In this document: piece by piece, positions 32,047-33,845 of the stretch | Layout of the letters: each line of letters opens with the position of its first letter | Position numbering within the stretch: the first letter of the stretch is position 1 | NCBI GenBank assembly: GCA_021299695.1 | Contig: JAJTEK010000074.1 | Coordinates: forward strand, 1 to 33,845 | Source of the DNA: Pirellula sp. | GTDB lineage: Bacteria > Planctomycetota > Planctomycetia > Pirellulales > Pirellulaceae | Length of the DNA: 33,845 nucleotides | Reading direction: 5' to 3' | Notes under the pieces: generated by a model | Told to the model about the DNA's origin: nothing | Databases searched by the model: none | Seen by the model: only the letters and a program-made list of their open reading frames with translations | Made by a program: the position numbers and the translations under genes

Positions 32047-32970
32047 CTACTTCTTCCGACGCCTCTTAGCCACAAGCCCACCTATACCAAACAATGTCCC
32101 TATCACCATCATGCTCGGCTCAGGCACTGCAGGTGTACCTTCAGTACCTTCAATCAGGAACGGGAAGTCCTGAGGCGTAGATCCGTCCAGAGCGTTGGCG
32201 AAAGTGCCTGCGGCACCCACGCGTTGCTGTCCATTACCAGTGGTCAACCCAGTTGCTCCCAGCGGAGTGAGTCCAGGGACAAATGGTCCACTAGACAACG
32301 AGCCAGTAAAGCCCCAATCGAGCGAATATGATCCCGGACCAATGTTCCAGTTGAGACCGGCAACGTCCACAAACTGAATCCGCCGAGTCGTTCCGGAGGT
32401 ATCGGTATTAAGGGTGCGGTAGATGTTGGAGAGCGATGTCGACGTCATCACATTGGTTGTCTCGTCGCCGAAAAGCAGGGTACCGGTACCGGCAGCACCC
32501 GACCACAACCGAAGAGTGACACCCGTGATGGTGCTTGCAGTTGCGTTAGTCTGGTAGGTGTAGAGCCGAATGCTGTTGATGGTCCACGAGTTGCCTGCAT
32601 TGAAATCATCGGCAAGCCGTTTTGAAGAACCGTTTTCCGCAGTGTAGCCAAAGGTGGAACCGCCAACGCCAATCGCACTTCGGTCGGCTCCGGCGACAGC
32701 GCCAGTCATACCGCCGGGATGGGTGACGAGTACGCCACCGAGGCCATTGTTGACCTCATTGTTCCAAAGAACGGCAGCCTGAGCAGATCCGCCGATTAGG
32801 GCGATCGCGACGCCCAGAACTTTTACAAGTGTATGCTTCAAATGCCCAGTGCCAAAGCTCACGACTGCGGTTTGCACAGCGGAAACCATACTGGCAGCGA
32901 ACATCGAAACCGCTGCGACAAAATGAAATAATGTTCGTCTCACGATACTGTTCTCCAAATAAGCGATCAA
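32047..32970 (-). CDS. PEP-CTERM sorting-domain protein
   Basis: A protein of up to 307 residues. The C-terminus has the full PEP-CTERM signal: VPEPSM, hydrophobic MVIGTLFGIGGLVA and KRRRKK. The body is rich in Gly, Ser, Thr and Asn with a beta-type pattern (WTINSIRLYTYQTN, VTLRLWSG) and is probably an extracellular jelly-roll-like domain; no enzyme motif is seen. The start is uncertain. TTG 32970 has AAGGAG 9 bp before it, GTG 32943 has GGAG 9 bp before it and would begin with an RR-type signal peptide, and a later TTG would begin MKHTLVKVLG and end in AQA. Two signal-like hydrophobic stretches are therefore present in tandem. Exosortase is not in the window. Confidence 0.8.
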   Translation of the reverse strand: MIAYLENSIVRRTLFHFVAAVSMFAASMVSAVQTAVVSFGTGHLKHTLVKVLGVAIALIGGSAQAAVLWNNEVNNGLGGVLVTHPGGMTGAVAGADRSAIGVGGSTFGYTAENGSSKRLADDFNAGNSWTINSIRLYTYQTNATASTITGVTLRLWSGAAGTGTLLFGDETTNVMTSTSLSNIYRTLNTDTSGTTRRIQFVDVAGLNWNIGPGSYSLDWGFTGSLSSGPFVPGLTPLGATGLTTGNGQQRVGAAGTFANALDGSTPQDFPFLIEGTEGTPAVPEPSMMVIGTLFGIGGLVAKRRRKK

Positions 32971-33153
32971 GAACTCATACTCCTTGGCAAATAGCCAAAA
33001 GAGAACAAATCATCGGTTCGCATCATGCAAGAGAAAAACCGAGCAACCTTGCTCAGTGTACAAGTCGGCTCGGTGCTCCTCGAAGCCTGGGAAGTCCGAG
33101 AAGTACCTTACCGAGTCGCCATTAAAACGATCGTTGCATGCATTGCAAGAAAA
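32971..33153. other. Left part of the divergent intergenic region before the response regulator
   Basis: Non-coding leader and promoter region of the minus-strand PEP-CTERM gene. It contains AAGGAG just outside the gene and an interrupted dyad TTGCA-5 bp-TGCAA (33134-33148). The open frames on the plus strand here are compositionally unlike genes and lack homology signs. Confidence 0.5.
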
Positions 33154-33179
33154 CAATTGTCACAAGTTTGTGACAATTG
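33154..33179. promoter_or_regulatory. Perfect 12+2+12 bp palindrome of the AATTGTCAC box
   Basis: CAATTGTCACAA (33154-33165), GT, then the exact inverse TTGTGACAATTG (33168-33179). It contains two inverted copies of the nonamer AATTGTCAC that recurs as direct repeats 70-160 bp to the right. A binding site for a dimeric regulator is the simplest reading; a transcribed hairpin is the alternative. Confidence 0.8.
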
Positions 33180-33244
33180 CATCCTGGCGAGCAGGAATCG
33201 GGAGCTTGCAGCATAAGCAACCGCCTCTGGTGCATAAGTCAATG

Positions 33245-33265
33245 CAATTGTCACTGAATTGTCAC
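33245..33265. promoter_or_regulatory. Pho-box-like tandem repeat 1 (11-bp period)
   Basis: CAATTGTCACTGAATTGTCAC: two AATTGTCAC nonamers starting 11 bp apart, so both face the same side of the helix. The core, two TTGTCAC heptamers with a 4-bp spacer, has the geometry of sites for OmpR/PhoB-family regulators. Confidence 0.7.
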
Positions 33266-33318
33266 AAGCCTGAATGGTCGAAACCCATGGTTTTTCCCTG
33301 TTTATCTATTAGCTAAAG

Positions 33319-33354
33319 CAATTGTCACTGAATTGTCACTAAAAATCTTATATA
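33319..33354 (+). promoter_or_regulatory. Pho-box-like tandem repeat 2 with adjoining -10 element
   Basis: The same 21-bp sequence as repeat 1 (33319-33339), followed after 9 bp by TATATA (33349-33354). In promoters activated by PhoB-type regulators the box replaces the -35 element and ends about 10 bp before the -10, as it does here. The predicted transcript would start near 33361, about 165 nt upstream of the response regulator. A link to that regulator is inference. Confidence 0.6.
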
Positions 33355-33446
33355 GCTAATTATGTAGTTTAGCGAATACAGGAATTTTCAAAAGATTTTT
33401 CCATCGAAGGCAAACCCGAGGCACCCGTGCGGCGGTTGCCACCTGT

Positions 33447-33475
33447 TTGTTCGGTAACGAGTTTCGTTGTATCAT
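33447..33475 (+). promoter_or_regulatory. Second possible sigma70 promoter of the response regulator
   Basis: TTGTTC (33447-33452), a 17-bp spacer and TATCAT (33470-33475), about 50 bp upstream of the start codon. Both hexamers are imperfect, but the spacing is ideal. It could give basal expression beside the box-dependent promoter upstream. Confidence 0.4.
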
Positions 33476-33524
33476 TGGAGCTCGTCCCTCCAGTTCACAG
33501 GCCTCCGACACGCAACCTATCGAA

Positions 33525-33845
33525 ATGCAGACCGTACTATTGGTCGAAGATGATTTGAAGCTTGCCAAGATCATGCGCGCGTTTCTGCAGGAGAACGACT
33601 TCCGCGTGGAAATCGAAGGGCATGGCGATCGAGCTGTCGATCGAATCCTTGGTTTCCAACCCGATGCGGTGGTGCTTGATATCAATTTGCCAGGCTCGAA
33701 CGGTTTTACTATCTGTCGACAAGTACGGCCCTATTATCAGGGTGCGATCCTCATCTTGACCGCCCGCAATGAAGAACTCGACGAAGTGCTCGGTTTGGAG
33801 GTTGGGGCCGACGATTTTTTATCCAAGCCTGTGCGGCCGATGGCG
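33525..33845 (+). CDS. Response regulator receiver domain, RstA/OmpR-like, N-terminal part
   Basis: The first 107 codons of a gene that continues beyond the window. The receiver fold is complete up to its fifth strand: acidic pair in VLLVEDD (D9, D10), phospho-acceptor D52 in VVLDINLPG, T79 in LILTAR and K101 in FLSKP. The wording ICRQVRPYYQGAILILTAR and LGLEVGADDFL resembles RstA and other OmpR-type regulators, which predicts a winged-helix DNA-binding domain beyond the edge, but this cannot be seen. A sensor kinase gene would be expected downstream. The upstream region has six AATTGTCAC boxes, suggesting autoregulation. ATG 33525 has no clear Shine-Dalgarno. Confidence 0.88.
   Translation, partial: MQTVLLVEDDLKLAKIMRAFLQENDFRVEIEGHGDRAVDRILGFQPDAVVLDINLPGSNGFTICRQVRPYYQGAILILTARNEELDEVLGLEVGADDFLSKPVRPMA

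Noticed and set aside
32984-33316. Plus-strand frame of 110 codons before the response regulator
   Set aside because: It runs through the palindrome and Pho-box-like repeats, has no domain or ribosome-binding site, and its composition is unlike genes here.
1-33845. CRISPR arrays, tRNA or rRNA genes, insertion sequences, prophage genes
   Set aside because: No regularly spaced repeats with unique spacers, no tRNA cloverleaf, no transposase or integrase motif was seen on either strand by eye.

Overview
The window reads as chromosomal DNA of a planctomycete, most likely of the Pirellulales type. The evidence is the combination of two PEP-CTERM proteins, a CRTAC1/ASPIC-UnbV protein beside a membrane-anchored multiheme cytochrome with TPRs, a very large YidC carrying a PDZ domain, a BBP7-like outer-membrane barrel, a lipid A (lpx) cluster, sparse Shine-Dalgarno sequences and moderately high GC. 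No rRNA, tRNA, CRISPR array, insertion sequence or phage gene was seen.

Layout. (1) 1-5295, minus strand: a pentaheme cytochrome c with membrane anchor and TPR tail, a CRTAC1-family FG-GAP protein, and the start of cutC, with gaps of 13-33 bp. (2) 5440-7651, minus strand: yacG, a conserved polytopic membrane protein and a small exported protein. (3) 8013-11588, plus strand: a YtrA-type GntR repressor, an ABC ATPase and an ABC-2-like permease with a large extracytoplasmic domain and a C-terminal zinc ribbon. The promoter carries a dyad that looks like an autoregulatory operator. (4) 11625-12778: a PEP-CTERM protein and an intergenic hairpin cluster. (5) 12779-24260, minus strand: a long, tightly packed gene series in the order yidC, sugar-binding lipoprotein, DUF1854, PhnP-like hydrolase, UbiC-like protein, LarA-family epimerase, gnd, an interrupted EF-G paralogue, tmk. 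(6) 24614-27879, plus strand: a pilus/secretin N-domain protein with an expanded Pro-Glu pentapeptide repeat, then a proline-rich outer-membrane barrel protein. (7) 27896-31498, minus strand: skp/ompH, lpxC, lpxA and a Gfo/Idh/MocA oxidoreductase, i.e. outer-membrane biogenesis. (8) 32047-33845: a second PEP-CTERM protein diverges from a response regulator that runs off the window. Between them are six copies of AATTGTCAC, four of them arranged as 11-bp-period direct repeats like Pho boxes.

The points most worth a second look are the AATTGTCAC array with promoter-like geometry upstream of the response regulator, the EF-G gene broken in its G domain, the cytochrome with membrane histidines and TPR tail next to CRTAC1, the UbiC-like and LarA-like proteins in the yidC-to-tmk series, and the Gfo/Idh/MocA gene after lpxA, which may be a GnnA-type UDP-GlcNAc 3-dehydrogenase.
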